DNA of 64,000 bases from Actinacidiphila epipremni (lineage in GTDB: Bacteria; Actinomycetota; Actinomycetes; Streptomycetales; Streptomycetaceae), in the NCBI RefSeq assembly GCF_012034175.1, contig NZ_JAATEJ010000011.1, positions 154,457-218,456 of the forward strand, in the 5' to 3' direction. The notes under the pieces are model-generated. The model did no database searches, was not told the origin of the DNA, and saw only the letters and a program-made list of their open reading frames with translations. The position numbers and the translations under genes were made by a program. Within the stretch, counting starts at the first letter, position 1. Every line of letters begins with the position of its first letter. Shown in pieces: positions 25,171 to 34,612 of this stretch.

Positions 25171-25400
25171 ACGGAAACGGACACCCGCGAACGGACATCG
25201 GGAGGGGCCGGCAACCCACCCACCCCAGCCCCCACAGGCGGACACCCGCCAACGGACGCCAGGACGGATCGGCAACCCCACCCACCCCAACCCCCACAGG
25301 CGGACACCCGCCAACGGACGTCACGAGGGGCCGGTAACCCCACCCACCCCAGCCCCCCGCAGGCGGACAGCCGCGAACGGACATCGGGAGGGGTCGGTCC
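25171..25400. repeat. About 62-bp tandem repeat array downstream of cobS
   Basis: Four units are marked by CGGACA(C/G)CCGC near 25178, 25239, 25301 and 25364, spaced 61, 62 and 63 bp. The unit reads GGCGGACACCCGCCAACGGA, then a variable segment, then CAACCCCACCCACCCCAGCC. It begins 7 bp after the cobS stop. No gene is seen in 25165-25733. Confidence 0.85.
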
Positions 25401-25487
25401 GGGGGGTGCCCCCGCAGGACTGCGCACGACAGGGCGTCACCGAATCCGGCCGCAGGCCATGGTGCGCAGTCCGAGGAGGTACCCCCC
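25401..25487. repeat. Long imperfect inverted repeat between cobS and pepA
   Basis: The 11-bp arms GGACTGCGCAC (25417-25427) and GTGCGCAGTCC (25462-25472) are exact complements. They extend outward imperfectly to GGGGGGTGCCCCC and GGAGGTACCCCCC (25401-25413 and 25474-25487). The GGTACC core recalls the MITE at 11342 and the ctaC repeats, suggesting one dispersed palindrome family. Confidence 0.65.
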
Positions 25488-25733
25488 GGGGCGGCCCCGA
25501 CCCCCCGCACGGACAGCAGGCGCCCAGCGCCGGACCCCAGCACCAAGCGCGCCACCCCCCAAAAGCCCCCGTACGCTGCGGCTTCGGCCCGGCGGGAAAG
25601 AGAGCGCGTAGGCTCGGCGGAGCCGACCGCGGGCCGCCCCGAAGGTGTGGCGGAATACGATGCGGGGATGGCCTGGCCGGGCCATCCACCGGCCTCACCC
25701 CGAGGACCTCGACCGAATAGGACCTGACCCACT

Positions 25734-27245
25734 GTGACAGCTCTGACACTCAGTACCTCCGCCGCCGCAGCGTTGCGCGCGGACGCCGTCGTCGTGGGGG
25801 TGAGCAAAGCCGCCGCCAAGGGCGGCCCCGCCCTCGCCCCGGGGGCGGAGTCCGTCGACGCCGCCTTCGGCGGCAAGCTCGCCGCGACCCTGGAGACGCT
25901 CGGCGCGAGCGGCGCCGAGGGTGAGCTGACCAAGATCCCCGCGCCGGACGGCGTGAAGGCACCGGTCGTGGTGGCGGTCGGCCTCGGCGAGTCCCCGGCC
26001 GACGGCGAGGGCCACGACCCGGAGGCGCTGCGCAAGGCCGCGGGCACCGCGGCCCGCGCGCTGGCCGGCGCGAAGAAGGCCGCGTTCGCGCTGCCCGCCG
26101 CCGAGCCCGCGCAGGTCGAGGCCGTCGGGATCGGCGCGCTCCTCGGCGCGTACCGCTTCACCGCCTACCAGGCCGACACCGGCAAGGCCCCGCTGGGCGA
26201 AGCCGCGATCGTCGGAGCCAAGCCCCGCGACAAGGCGTTCAAGGCCGCCGCCGAGCGAGCCACCACCCTCGCCGACGAAGTCAACCGCGCGCGCGACCTG
26301 GTCAACACCCCGCCCAACGACCTCACCCCCACCTCCTTCGCCGCCGCCGTCCAGGCCGCCGCCAAGGAGTTCGGCCTGAAGGTCGAGGTGTGGGACGAGA
26401 AGGCCCTGGTCAAGGGCGGCTTCGGCGGCATCCTGGGCGTCGGCCAGGGCTCGGCGACCCCGCCGCGCCTGGTCAAGGTGGCGTACACCAGCTCCAAGGC
26501 CGAGAAGAGCCTCGCCTTCGTCGGCAAGGGCATCACATACGACTCGGGCGGCATCTCGCTCAAGCCGCCGGGCCACAACGAGACGATGAAGTGCGACATG
26601 AGCGGCGCCGCCGCCGTGTTCGCCGCGGTCGTGGCGAGCGCGAAGCTGGGCCTGGACGTGAACGTCACCGGCTGGCTGGCGCTCGCCGAGAACATGCCCG
26701 GCGGCGGCGCGACCCGCCCCGGCGACGTGCTGCGGATGTACAGCGGCAAGACCGTCGAGGTGCTGAACACCGACGCCGAGGGCCGCCTGGTGCTGGCGGA
26801 CGCGCTCGCGAAGGCGTCCGAGGAGAACCCGGACGCGATCGTGGACGTCGCGACGCTGACCGGCGCGATGGTGCTGGCGCTGGGCGACGGCCGGTTCGGG
26901 ATCATGGCGAACGACGACGACTTCCGTACCGCCGTGCACGCCACCGCGCTCGCCGAGGGCGAGGACTCCTGGCCGATGCCGCTGCCGCAGGCGCTGCGCA
27001 AGACCTTCGACTCCCCGACCGCGGACATCGCGAACATGGGCGTACGGATGGGCGGCGGCCTGATCGCCGGCCTGTTCCTGCGCGAGTTCATCGGCGAGGG
27101 CATCACGTGGGCCCACCTGGACATCGCCGGCCCGGCGTTCAACGAGGGCGGCGCCGCCGGATACACCCCCAAGGGCGGCACCGGTTCGGCCGTACGCACC
27201 CTGGTCGCGCTGGCCCGCAGGACCGCGGACGGCGACCTGCTCTGA
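25734..27245 (+). CDS. pepA: Leucyl aminopeptidase (M17 family)
   Basis: This cytosolic di-metal aminopeptidase trims N-terminal residues from peptides. The 503-residue protein has the M17 metal site and signature: GKGITYDSGGISLKPP, MKCDMSGAAAV and NTDAEGRLVLADAL, all with the expected Lys, Asp and Glu residues. The start is GTG 25734, read as MTALTLSTSAAAALRADAV. It is transcribed alone and followed by a strong hairpin before lpdA. Confidence 0.95.
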   Translation: MTALTLSTSAAAALRADAVVVGVSKAAAKGGPALAPGAESVDAAFGGKLAATLETLGASGAEGELTKIPAPDGVKAPVVVAVGLGESPADGEGHDPEALRKAAGTAARALAGAKKAAFALPAAEPAQVEAVGIGALLGAYRFTAYQADTGKAPLGEAAIVGAKPRDKAFKAAAERATTLADEVNRARDLVNTPPNDLTPTSFAAAVQAAAKEFGLKVEVWDEKALVKGGFGGILGVGQGSATPPRLVKVAYTSSKAEKSLAFVGKGITYDSGGISLKPPGHNETMKCDMSGAAAVFAAVVASAKLGLDVNVTGWLALAENMPGGGATRPGDVLRMYSGKTVEVLNTDAEGRLVLADALAKASEENPDAIVDVATLTGAMVLALGDGRFGIMANDDDFRTAVHATALAEGEDSWPMPLPQALRKTFDSPTADIANMGVRMGGGLIAGLFLREFIGEGITWAHLDIAGPAFNEGGAAGYTPKGGTGSAVRTLVALARRTADGDLL

Positions 27246-27324
27246 ACGCGCGGTGACGGCTCGCGCAAAGCCCGGGCAAGGGCCGGGCAAGGCCCGGCAG
27301 GGCCGCAGGTGAGATGCGTCACGT

Positions 27325-27353
27325 ACGGCCCCCGGTGACATGCCGGGGGCCGT
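27325..27353. terminator. Hairpin after pepA
   Basis: ACGGCCCCCGG and CCGGGGGCCGT form a perfect 11-bp stem with a 7-base loop, 80 bp after the pepA stop and upstream of lpdA on the same strand. The rest of the 27246-27508 gap holds CCGGGCAAGG-type short repeats and the lpdA promoter region. Confidence 0.75.
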
Positions 27354-27508
27354 CCGCGCGGCAGGGCCGGTGCCCCGTCGGGGCGCGAGAAGTGCGAAGA
27401 TGTTGTCTCGGCACGACAGGGCCCCCTTTGAGACAAAGCGGCCGAACCAAAGCCGCCGCCCGGTCACTGTGGACCGGCTCCGGCGAACCCATGCATGGAG
27501 GACGTGAC

Positions 27509-28897
27509 GTGGCGAACGACGCCAGCACTGTTTACGACCTAGTGATCCTCGGCGGCGGCAGTGGCGGGTACGCAGCCGCTCTGCGCGGCGCCCAGCTGGG
27601 ACTGGACGTCGCCCTGATCGAGAAGAACAAGCTCGGGGGCACCTGTCTGCACAACGGCTGCATTCCCACCAAGGCGCTGCTGCACGCCGGTGAGATCGCC
27701 GACCAGGCTCGCGAGAGCGAGCAGTTCGGGGTGAAGGCCACCTTCGAGGGCATCGACATCGCGGCCGTCCACAAGTACAAGGACGACGTGATCTCCGGGC
27801 TGTACAAGGGCCTGCAGGGCCTGGTGGCGTCCCGGAAGGTGACGTACATCGAGGGCGAGGGCCGGCTGTCCTCGCCGACCTCGGTGGATGTGAACGGGCA
27901 GCGGATCCAGGGCCGGCACGTGGTGCTGGCGACCGGTTCGGTGCCGCGCTCGCTGCCGGGGCTGACGATCGACGGCAACCGGATCATCTCCTCCGACCAC
28001 GCGCTGACCCTGGACCGCGTGCCGAAGAGCGCGATCGTGCTGGGCGGCGGCGTGATCGGCGTCGAGTTCGCCTCGGCGTGGAAGTCCTTCGGCACCGACG
28101 TGACGATCGTCGAGGGCCTGCCGCACCTGGTGCCGGTGGAGGACGAGAACAGCTCGAAGCTGCTGGAGCGGGCCTTCCGCAAGCGCGGCATCAAGTTCAA
28201 CCTGGGCACCTTCTTCCAGAGCGCCGAGTACACCGCGGACGGCGTGAAGGTGACGCTGGCCGACGGCAAGACCTTCGAGGCGGAGGTCCTGCTGGTCGCG
28301 ATCGGCCGCGGGCCGGTCTCGCAGAACCTGGGCTACGAGGAGCAGGGCGTCGCGATGGACCGCGGCTACGTCCTGGTCGACGAGTACATGCGGACGAACG
28401 TGCCGACCATCTCGGCCGTCGGCGACCTGGTGCCCACGCTCCAGCTCGCCCACGTCGGCTTCGCCGAGGGCATCCTGGTGGCGGAGCGGCTGGCGGGCCT
28501 GAAGGTCGTCCCGATCGACTACGACGGTGTGCCGCGGGTGACGTACTGCCACCCGGAGGTCGCGTCCGTGGGCGTCACCGAGGCCAAGGCCAAGGAGCTC
28601 TACGGCGCCGACAAGGTCGTGTCGCTGAAGTACAACCTGGCGGGCAACGGCAAGAGCAAGATCCTCAAGACCGCGGGCGAGATCAAGCTCGTCCAGGTCC
28701 GTGACGGTGCCGTCGTGGGCGTCCACATGGTGGGCGACCGGATGGGCGAGCAGGTCGGCGAGGCCCAGCTCATCTACAACTGGGAGGCGCTGCCGGCCGA
28801 GGTCGCGCAGCTCATCCACGCGCACCCGACGCAGAACGAGGCCATGGGCGAGGCCCACCTGGCTCTCGCGGGCAAGCCGCTGCACTCGCACGACTGA
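27509..28897 (+). CDS. lpdA: Dihydrolipoyl dehydrogenase (E3)
   Basis: E3 reoxidises dihydrolipoamide in the pyruvate and 2-oxoglutarate dehydrogenase complexes, passing electrons through FAD to NAD. The 462-residue protein has the FAD motif [11 protein letters not shown], the redox disulfide [13 protein letters not shown] (Cys46/Cys51), the NAD-binding [14 protein letters not shown] and the C-terminal HAHPTQNE with the active-site His-Glu. The start GTG 27509 has GGAGG 7 bp upstream. sucB follows after 50 bp, so the two are an operon. Confidence 0.97.
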   Translation: MANDASTVYDLVILGGGSGGYAAALRGAQLGLDVALIEKNKLGGTCLHNGCIPTKALLHAGEIADQARESEQFGVKATFEGIDIAAVHKYKDDVISGLYKGLQGLVASRKVTYIEGEGRLSSPTSVDVNGQRIQGRHVVLATGSVPRSLPGLTIDGNRIISSDHALTLDRVPKSAIVLGGGVIGVEFASAWKSFGTDVTIVEGLPHLVPVEDENSSKLLERAFRKRGIKFNLGTFFQSAEYTADGVKVTLADGKTFEAEVLLVAIGRGPVSQNLGYEEQGVAMDRGYVLVDEYMRTNVPTISAVGDLVPTLQLAHVGFAEGILVAERLAGLKVVPIDYDGVPRVTYCHPEVASVGVTEAKAKELYGADKVVSLKYNLAGNGKSKILKTAGEIKLVQVRDGAVVGVHMVGDRMGEQVGEAQLIYNWEALPAEVAQLIHAHPTQNEAMGEAHLALAGKPLHSHD

Positions 28898-28947
28898 CCC
28901 TCCACACGCCACCCATCCGCACAGATTGCAGAGGAGCAACCGCAACC

Positions 28948-30765
28948 ATGGCGGTTTCCGTAACCCTGCCGGCGCTCGGCGAGAGCGTGACCGAGGGCAC
29001 CGTCACCCGCTGGCTCAAGGCCGAAGGTGAGCACGTCGAGGCCGACGAGCCGCTGCTCGAGGTCTCGACGGACAAGGTCGACACCGAGATCCCCTCCCCC
29101 GCGTCCGGGGTGCTGGCGTCCATCAAGGTCGCCGAGGACGAGACGGTCGAGGTCGGCGCGGAGCTGGCCGTCATCGACGACGGCAGCGGCGCGCCCGCCG
29201 CGGCCCCCGCGCCGGCCGCCGAGCCCGCCCCGGCGCCCGCGCAGCCGGCGCAGCCCGCGCAGGCCACCCCGTCGACCGAGGCCGCCGCCCCGGCGCCGGC
29301 TCCGACGGCGCAGGCCGCGCAGGGCTCGTCCGGCGCGGCCGGCACCGACGTGGTGCTGCCGGCGCTCGGCGAGAGCGTGACCGAGGGCACCGTGACCCGC
29401 TGGCTGAAGGCGGTCGGCGAGAGCGTCGAGGCCGACGAGCCGCTGCTGGAGGTCTCGACGGACAAGGTCGACACCGAGATCCCGTCGCCGGTGTCCGGCA
29501 CGCTGCTGGAGATCCTGGTCCAGGAGGACGAGACGGCCGAGGTCGGCGCCCGCCTCGCGGTGGTCGGCGCGGCCGGTGCCGCCCCCGCCGCGGCGCCCGC
29601 GCCCGCCGCGCCCGCGCCCGCCGCGCCCGCCCCCGCCCCGGCGGCCCCGGCTCCTGCTCCGGCTCCCACGCCGGCGCCCGCTCCTGCTCCGGCCCCGGCC
29701 CCGGCGGCCCCCGCCCCGGCGCCCGCGGCCCAGGCCCCCGCGCCGGCCGCGCCCGCCCCGGCCCCCGCCGCCCCCGCGCCGGCTCCGGCGCCCGCCCCGG
29801 CGCCGGTCGCCCCGGCCGCTCCCGCGCCCGCCGCCCCGGTGGACGAGGGCGCGTACGTGACGCCGCTGGTGCGCAAGCTCGCCGCGGAGAACGGCGTGAG
29901 CCTGTCGTCGGTGCGCGGCACCGGTGTGGGCGGCCGGATCCGCAAGCAGGACGTGCTCGCCGCCGCCGAGGCGGCCAGGGCCGCCGCAGCCGCGCCGGCC
30001 GCCGCTGCCGCGACCGCGCCGAAGGCCGCCCCCGCGGCGTCCCCGCTGCGCGGCCAGACGGTCAAGATGACCCGTATGCGCAAGGTCATCGGCGACAACA
30101 TGATGAAGGCGCTGCACTCGCAGGCGCAGCTGACCACGGTCGTCGAGGTCGACGTCACGCGGCTGATGCGGCTGCGCGCCCAGGCCAAGGACACCTTCGC
30201 CGCGCGTGAGGGCGTCAAGCTGTCGCCGATGCCGTTCTTCGTCAAGGCCGCGGCGCAGGCGCTCAAGGCGCACCCGGTGGTCAACGCCCGGATCAACGAG
30301 GACGAGGGCACGATCACCTACTTCGACACCGAGAACATCGGTATCGCGGTGGACTCCGAGAAGGGCCTGATGACCCCGGTCATCAAGGGCGCGGGCGACC
30401 TGAACATCGCCGGCATCGCCAAGAAGACCGCGGAGCTGGCGGCCAACGTCCGGGCCAGCAAGATCACCCCGGACGACCTGGCGGGCGCGACCTTCACGAT
30501 CAGCAACACCGGTTCGCGCGGCGCGCTGTTCGACACCGTGATCGTGCCGCCGAACCAGGCGGCGATCCTCGGCATCGGCGCGACCGTCAAGCGCCCGGTG
30601 GTCGTGGAGACCGCCGAGGGCACCAACATCGGCATCCGGGACATGACGTTCCTGTCGCTGTCCTACGACCACCGGCTGGTGGACGGCGCGGACGCCGCCC
30701 GCTACCTGACGGCGGTCAAGGAGATCCTGGAGGCCGGCGAGTTCGAGGTCGAGCTGGGCCTGTAA
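28948..30765 (+). CDS. sucB: Dihydrolipoamide acyltransferase (E2), two lipoyl domains
   Basis: This is the core of a 2-oxo acid dehydrogenase complex. It has 605 residues: lipoyl domain 1 (3-77, lipoyl-Lys43 in [10 protein letters not shown]) and lipoyl domain 2 (133-207, Lys173, nearly identical). An Ala-Pro linker (208-298), a peripheral subunit-binding domain (303-340) and the acyltransferase domain (about 375-605) with [14 protein letters not shown] follow. Lipoyl duplication has a 130-residue period. In actinobacteria one E2 can serve both the pyruvate and 2-oxoglutarate complexes, so sucB is a conventional name. ATG 28948 has GAGGAG upstream. Confidence 0.95.
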   Translation: MAVSVTLPALGESVTEGTVTRWLKAEGEHVEADEPLLEVSTDKVDTEIPSPASGVLASIKVAEDETVEVGAELAVIDDGSGAPAAAPAPAAEPAPAPAQPAQPAQATPSTEAAAPAPAPTAQAAQGSSGAAGTDVVLPALGESVTEGTVTRWLKAVGESVEADEPLLEVSTDKVDTEIPSPVSGTLLEILVQEDETAEVGARLAVVGAAGAAPAAAPAPAAPAPAAPAPAPAAPAPAPAPTPAPAPAPAPAPAAPAPAPAAQAPAPAAPAPAPAAPAPAPAPAPAPVAPAAPAPAAPVDEGAYVTPLVRKLAAENGVSLSSVRGTGVGGRIRKQDVLAAAEAARAAAAAPAAAAATAPKAAPAASPLRGQTVKMTRMRKVIGDNMMKALHSQAQLTTVVEVDVTRLMRLRAQAKDTFAAREGVKLSPMPFFVKAAAQALKAHPVVNARINEDEGTITYFDTENIGIAVDSEKGLMTPVIKGAGDLNIAGIAKKTAELAANVRASKITPDDLAGATFTISNTGSRGALFDTVIVPPNQAAILGIGATVKRPVVVETAEGTNIGIRDMTFLSLSYDHRLVDGADAARYLTAVKEILEAGEFEVELGL

Positions 30766-30794
30766 GGCCCGCGGCCGGTCCCGTACGGCACCCC

Positions 30795-30829
30795 GCGCCC
30801 CCGTCCCGGCACTCCGGGGACGGGGGCGC
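30795..30829. terminator. Hairpin terminator after lpdA-sucB
   Basis: GCGCCCCCGTCCC and GGGACGGGGGCGC form a perfect 13-bp stem with a 9-base loop, 30 bp after the sucB stop. Confidence 0.85.
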
Positions 30830-30934
30830 AGCCGTGTGACCTGCCCTCCGGCGCCCCCGGGTGCCGTCCGGTGGGAGGCAAGGGTGCTTCTTCGTCGTAT
30901 CGTCTAAAGCAGCCACTCGTGAAGGAGCGCGCCC

Positions 30935-31573
30935 ATGGCCCCTGCCGCCGTCCCGCATCTGGTCGTGCACAACCTCCGCGAGCAGATCCGCGAGCACATC
31001 CTGGAGGGGATCGTCAGCGGCCGGTGGAAGCCGGGTGAGCGGATCGTGGAGCGCCGGATCGCGGTGGAACTCCAGGTCAGCCAGACGCCGGTACGCGAGG
31101 CGCTGCGGGAGCTGGAGACGCTGCGGCTCATCGAGTCGGCGCCGAACAAGGGCGTGCGGGTGCGGGAGCTGACCGCGGCGGACCTCAAGGAGAGCTATCC
31201 GGTGCGGGCGGGCCTGGAGCAGGTCGCGGCCGAGCTGGCGGCGCCGCGGCTGGCCGCCGACGCCTCCGTACTGGAGCGGGAGGTGGCCGCGCTGCGGCTG
31301 GCGGACGCGGCGCTGGACGGCGAGGCGCAGGCGCGGCACACGGTGGCCTTCCACCACGAGATCGTGCGGGCGGCGGGCAACGCGGTGCTGCTGCACGCGT
31401 GGGAGTCGCTGGGCATCGAGGTGTGGACGACGCTGTCGATCCGCTGGCTGAGCCCGGCGCCGCGGGCGTACGCCGCCGAGCACCAGCAGCTGGTGGACGC
31501 CTTCGCCCGCCGGGACCCGGCGATCTGCGCGCTGATCAAGGAGCATGTGCTGAGCTGCGCGCCGCAGGTGTAG
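30935..31573 (+). CDS. GntR-family regulator (FadR/FCD subgroup)
   Basis: The 212-residue protein has an N-terminal winged helix (about 8-75: LREQIREHILEGIVSGRWKP, VSQTPVREALRELE) and a helical FCD ligand domain, with an Asp/His-rich metal site suggested by VAFHHEIVRAAGN. From memory this gene is conserved between the sucB and aceE loci in streptomycetes and may sense an organic acid of central metabolism. Here the accessory cluster begins just after it; the first cluster gene converges on it with only a 10-bp gap. Confidence 0.9.
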   Translation: MAPAAVPHLVVHNLREQIREHILEGIVSGRWKPGERIVERRIAVELQVSQTPVREALRELETLRLIESAPNKGVRVRELTAADLKESYPVRAGLEQVAAELAAPRLAADASVLEREVAALRLADAALDGEAQARHTVAFHHEIVRAAGNAVLLHAWESLGIEVWTTLSIRWLSPAPRAYAAEHQQLVDAFARRDPAICALIKEHVLSCAPQV

Positions 31574-31583
31574 CGGGCGGCCC

Positions 31584-32276
31584 TCACGTGGGGTCCGGCT
31601 GCCGGGCCGCGGAGTGGTGCTCCTGGGCGAGGCGGCGCAGCACGAGCAGGGCCGGGTCGAGCAGCACGGTGAGCAGGACGGCGTGCTCGGCGAGGTCGCT
31701 GCCGGCGGGTGCGGCGGCGAGCAGGTCGAGGTCGACCTCGGCGGTGCGCTCGGCGAGCCGGGCGTACGGCAGCAGGGTGCGGCAGTCGATCCGGACGCCG
31801 AGCTGGTCGAGGGCGTCCAGGGCGCGGGCGAGCGCGGGGACGGCGGCCGAGCGGGGGTGGATGCGCCAGCCCATGGCGGTGACCAGGCGGCGTACTTCGG
31901 TCAACCCGGCCTCGGAGGCGGCGCGTTCGCGGTCCCGTGCGGTGTCCATGGCGCCGAAGACCCGGCCGAGGACCCGGTGCACACCGCGGCCCTCGCCCCC
32001 GGCGGCGCCGTCCTCGTCGGTGCCGTCGGTCCCGTCGGTGCCGTTCTGCGTCCCGGTCTCGGCGAGGACGGCCAGCACGTCCGCGGCGGTGCTCACCGGC
32101 AGGCCGCGCTCGGCGACCAGGGCGCGGACCAGGCGCAGCCGGCGCAGGTGGTCCTCGTCGTAGTCGGCCTGGTTGGCCGCGACAGGCCGGCCGGCCGGGA
32201 GCAGTCCCTCGCGGATGTAGTACTTGATCGTCGCGATGGACACTCCGCTGCGGCTGCTGAGTTCGGAGATACGCAA
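31584..32276 (-). CDS. MerR-family regulator (cluster left flank)
   Basis: The 230-residue protein has a MerR wHTH at its N-terminus: RISELSSRSGVSIATIKYY then REGLLPAGRP. The start is taken as TTG 32276, preceded by AGGGGGAG at normal spacing; a GTG at 32324 would add 16 residues without a binding site. The C-terminal domain has no cysteines typical of metal sensors. It is clearly paralogous to the MerR gene at 43988, including the C-terminal LRRLAQE-like segment. It is divergent from tetR. Confidence 0.85.
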   Translation of the reverse strand: MRISELSSRSGVSIATIKYYIREGLLPAGRPVAANQADYDEDHLRRLRLVRALVAERGLPVSTAADVLAVLAETGTQNGTDGTDGTDEDGAAGGEGRGVHRVLGRVFGAMDTARDRERAASEAGLTEVRRLVTAMGWRIHPRSAAVPALARALDALDQLGVRIDCRTLLPYARLAERTAEVDLDLLAAAPAGSDLAEHAVLLTVLLDPALLVLRRLAQEHHSAARQPDPT

Positions 32277-32327
32277 CGCTCCCCCTGTCCCGGATAGGTA
32301 GCTCTGGCGTATCGAGAGCGGCACTGT

Positions 32328-32343
32328 CTACTATTGATAGTAG
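32328..32343. promoter_or_regulatory. TetR operator in the merR-tetR divergent promoter
   Basis: CTACTAT-TG-ATAGTAG is a perfect 7-2-7 palindrome between the MerR (-) and TetR (+) starts. Its ACTATNNATAGT-like core matches the palindrome before the MFS gene, so both are probably bound by the adjacent TetR protein. Confidence 0.75.
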
Positions 32344-32424
32344 AACAATCGAAAGCAGGGCGCACCGCGGGTGCGCCTCCGTCGTTCCGTGCGAGGAAGT
32401 CAGCCCTGGAGGAGGACTCAGCCC

Positions 32425-32931
32425 ATGAGAAAGACGGCGGACGAGCGCCGCACCGAGGTCGTCCGGGCGGCGGTGCAGGAGTTCTCCCGGCGCGGCCTGC
32501 ACGGCACGTCGACCGATGCGATCGCCCGGGCGGTGGGGGTGTCGCAGCCGTACCTCTTCCGGCTCTACAACACCAAGCTGGACATCTTCCTCGCGGCCGG
32601 CGAGCACTGCTTCCGCCGCACCTCGCTGGCCTTCGAGGCCGCAGCTCACGGGTGCAGCGGGGAGTGCGCACTCAAGGCGATGTCGGAGGCGTACCGGGAG
32701 CTGGCGGTGGACCGCGAGCTGCTGATGATGCAGATGCAGCTGTACGTCTCGGCGAGCTGCGACGAGCAGGTGCGCCAGGCCGTCAGCCGGTGGTGGGACG
32801 ACCTGTGGGAGCTGGTCACCCGGCTGACCGGGCTGCCGGACGAGGCGGTCACCGAGTTCATGTCGGGCGGGATGCTGATCAACGTCATGGTGGCGCTGGG
32901 GATCGCCGAGCGCCGCCCCGTGACACACTGA
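32425..32931 (+). CDS. TetR-family transcriptional repressor
   Basis: The 168-residue protein has an N-terminal TetR HTH (RRTEVVRAAVQEFSRRGL, ARAVGVSQPYLFRLY) and a short helical ligand domain with several Met and Cys residues. ATG 32425 follows GGAGGAGG. It precedes the MFS exporter by 80 bp, and matching palindromes lie before both genes: a classic repressor-exporter pair. It does not resemble gamma-butyrolactone receptors of the ArpA type in the HTH region. The ligand is probably the exported product. Confidence 0.9.
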   Translation: MRKTADERRTEVVRAAVQEFSRRGLHGTSTDAIARAVGVSQPYLFRLYNTKLDIFLAAGEHCFRRTSLAFEAAAHGCSGECALKAMSEAYRELAVDRELLMMQMQLYVSASCDEQVRQAVSRWWDDLWELVTRLTGLPDEAVTEFMSGGMLINVMVALGIAERRPVTH

Positions 32932-32946
32932 GCCGCATTGACAGTA

Positions 32947-32962
32947 AGACTATCGATAGTCT
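32947..32962. promoter_or_regulatory. TetR operator before the MFS exporter
   Basis: AGACTATCGATAGTCT is a perfect 16-bp palindrome between the tetR stop and the exporter start. It shares the CTAT-NN-ATAG core of the site at 32328, supporting joint control by the TetR protein. Confidence 0.75.
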
Positions 32963-33011
32963 ACGTTTCAGTTAGAGGAGCCATAAGACCACCCTCCCCG
33001 TGGAGACGGAA

Positions 33012-34478
33012 ATGACCCGAAAGAGTCCGGGCGTGCTGTGGGCACTCCTGGCCACGTCCCTCCCGATGTTCATGGTGTCGCTGGACAACCTGGTCGTCAC
33101 CAACGCGCTGGCCGACATCGCCAAGGACCTCCACACCAAGCAGTCGCAGCTGGAGTGGGTGGTCAACGGCTACATGCTGTCCTTCGCCGGGCTGCTGCTC
33201 GCCGGGGCGGCGCTCGGCGACCGGTTCGGGCGGCTGCGGGTGTTCACCTGGGGCATCGTGCTGTTCACCGCCTCCTCCGCCGCGTGCGCGCTGTCGGACT
33301 CGGTCGCGGTACTGGTCACCGCCCGGGTCCTCCAGGGCGCCGGCGCCGCGATGATCCTGCCGGTGTCGCTGACGCTCGCGGTCAACGCGGTCACCGCCAA
33401 GCAGCGCAACATGGCGGTCGGCGTGTGGGGCGGGGTCAACGGCCTCGGCATCGCCGTCGGCCCGCTGGCCGGCGGCCTGGTCACCCAGGGCCTGGACTGG
33501 CACTGGATCTTCTGGATCAACGTGCCCGTCGGCATCGTCGCGGTGCCGCTCGCGCTGTGGTCGATCCGGGAGAGCAAGGGGCCCGAGCGGGTGCTGGACA
33601 TCCGCGGCATGGCGCTGGTGGTCGTCGCGGTGGTCGCCGGGGTGTGGGGCATCGTGCGCGCCGCCGACCACGGCTGGGGCTCGGCCGGCACGCTCGCCGG
33701 GCTGCTGGCCGCCGGCGCGCTGCTGATCGTCTTCGCCCTCTACCAGCGCCGCGCGAACCCGCCGCTGATCCCCTTGCGGATGTACCGGGTCCGGGCGTTC
33801 ATGCTGAGCAACTTCGTGTCCTTCAGCATGTACTTCGGCGTCTTCGGCTCGATCTTCTTCCTCGCGCAGTTCCTGCAGGGCCCGATGGGCTACTCGCCCT
33901 TCGAGGCGGGCCTGCGGACACTGCCGTGGACGGCCGCCCCGATGATCGTCGTGCCGCTCACCAGCCTGGTCGTCGAGCGGATCGGCGGCGGCCTGCTCCA
34001 GGCGGTCGGCTCGGCCCTCCAGGCCGGCGCGCTGGCGTGGCTCGCGCTGATCGTCGCGCCCGACGTGTCGTACGGGGCGATGATCCCGGCGATGGTGATG
34101 GCCGGCGTCGGCATGGGCCTGATCTTCGCCGCCAACCCGGCCACCGTGATCGGCTCGGTGCGCGAGAGCGAGCACAACAAGGCGTCCGGCGTGAACAACA
34201 CCATCCGCGAGTTCGGCGGCGCCGTCGGCATCGCCGTGCTGACCACCGTCTTCACCCACGAGTTCGCCGGCCACGCGGCCGGCACCAAGGCCCAGGCCGC
34301 CACCGCCTTCGTCGACGGCCTCCAGCCGGCCATGTGGCTCGGCGTCGTCATCGTCTCGCTGGGCATCGTCGCCGCGCTGCTCATCCCGCGGCACATCAGC
34401 GCCGCCCCCGAAGAGGGCGACCCGGCCACCGCCGGCGCCGCCGCGCGGGGCGAGGCCGCGCTCACGCCCACCGAGTGA
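33012..34478 (+). CDS. MFS drug/metabolite exporter, DHA2 family (14 TM)
   Basis: The 488-residue protein shows the DHA2 landmarks: SLDNLVVTNALADIA in TM1, GAALGDRFGRLRVF (motif A) and ARVLQGAGAAMILPVSL in TM4, with hydrophobic segments for about 14 helices. ATG 33012 has GGAG 6 bp upstream; a GTG at 33000 is the alternative. It would expel a small molecule with proton exchange and confer self-resistance. Control by the adjacent TetR is supported by paired operators. The substrate is inferred to be the cluster product. Confidence 0.92.
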   Translation: MTRKSPGVLWALLATSLPMFMVSLDNLVVTNALADIAKDLHTKQSQLEWVVNGYMLSFAGLLLAGAALGDRFGRLRVFTWGIVLFTASSAACALSDSVAVLVTARVLQGAGAAMILPVSLTLAVNAVTAKQRNMAVGVWGGVNGLGIAVGPLAGGLVTQGLDWHWIFWINVPVGIVAVPLALWSIRESKGPERVLDIRGMALVVVAVVAGVWGIVRAADHGWGSAGTLAGLLAAGALLIVFALYQRRANPPLIPLRMYRVRAFMLSNFVSFSMYFGVFGSIFFLAQFLQGPMGYSPFEAGLRTLPWTAAPMIVVPLTSLVVERIGGGLLQAVGSALQAGALAWLALIVAPDVSYGAMIPAMVMAGVGMGLIFAANPATVIGSVRESEHNKASGVNNTIREFGGAVGIAVLTTVFTHEFAGHAAGTKAQAATAFVDGLQPAMWLGVVIVSLGIVAALLIPRHISAAPEEGDPATAGAAARGEAALTPTE

Positions 34479-34482
34479 CACC

Positions 34483-34520
34483 GCCGGTGCGGGGCCCCAC
34501 CGGGCGCCCCGCGCACCGGC
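34483..34520. terminator. Hairpin after the MFS gene
   Basis: GCCGGTGCGGGGC pairs with GCCCCGCGCACCGGC, with a 2-base bulge and a 10-base loop, 5 bp after the MFS stop. It separates the exporter unit from the SMP-30 gene. Confidence 0.65.
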
Positions 34521-34612
34521 CCCCATGGACAGGTCTGCCGTCGCCTCCCCCGTAGCGGCGGCAGGCCGCCGTGTTTCCCCGTTCCTTTTGCCGAGCATCG
34601 AGGACTGTGCAC

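Noticed and set aside
32425..32931. A gamma-butyrolactone receptor (ArpA-like) partner for the AfsA protein
   Set aside because: The TetR HTH differs from the ArpA pattern and the protein is shorter; its operators point to a repressor of the MFS exporter.
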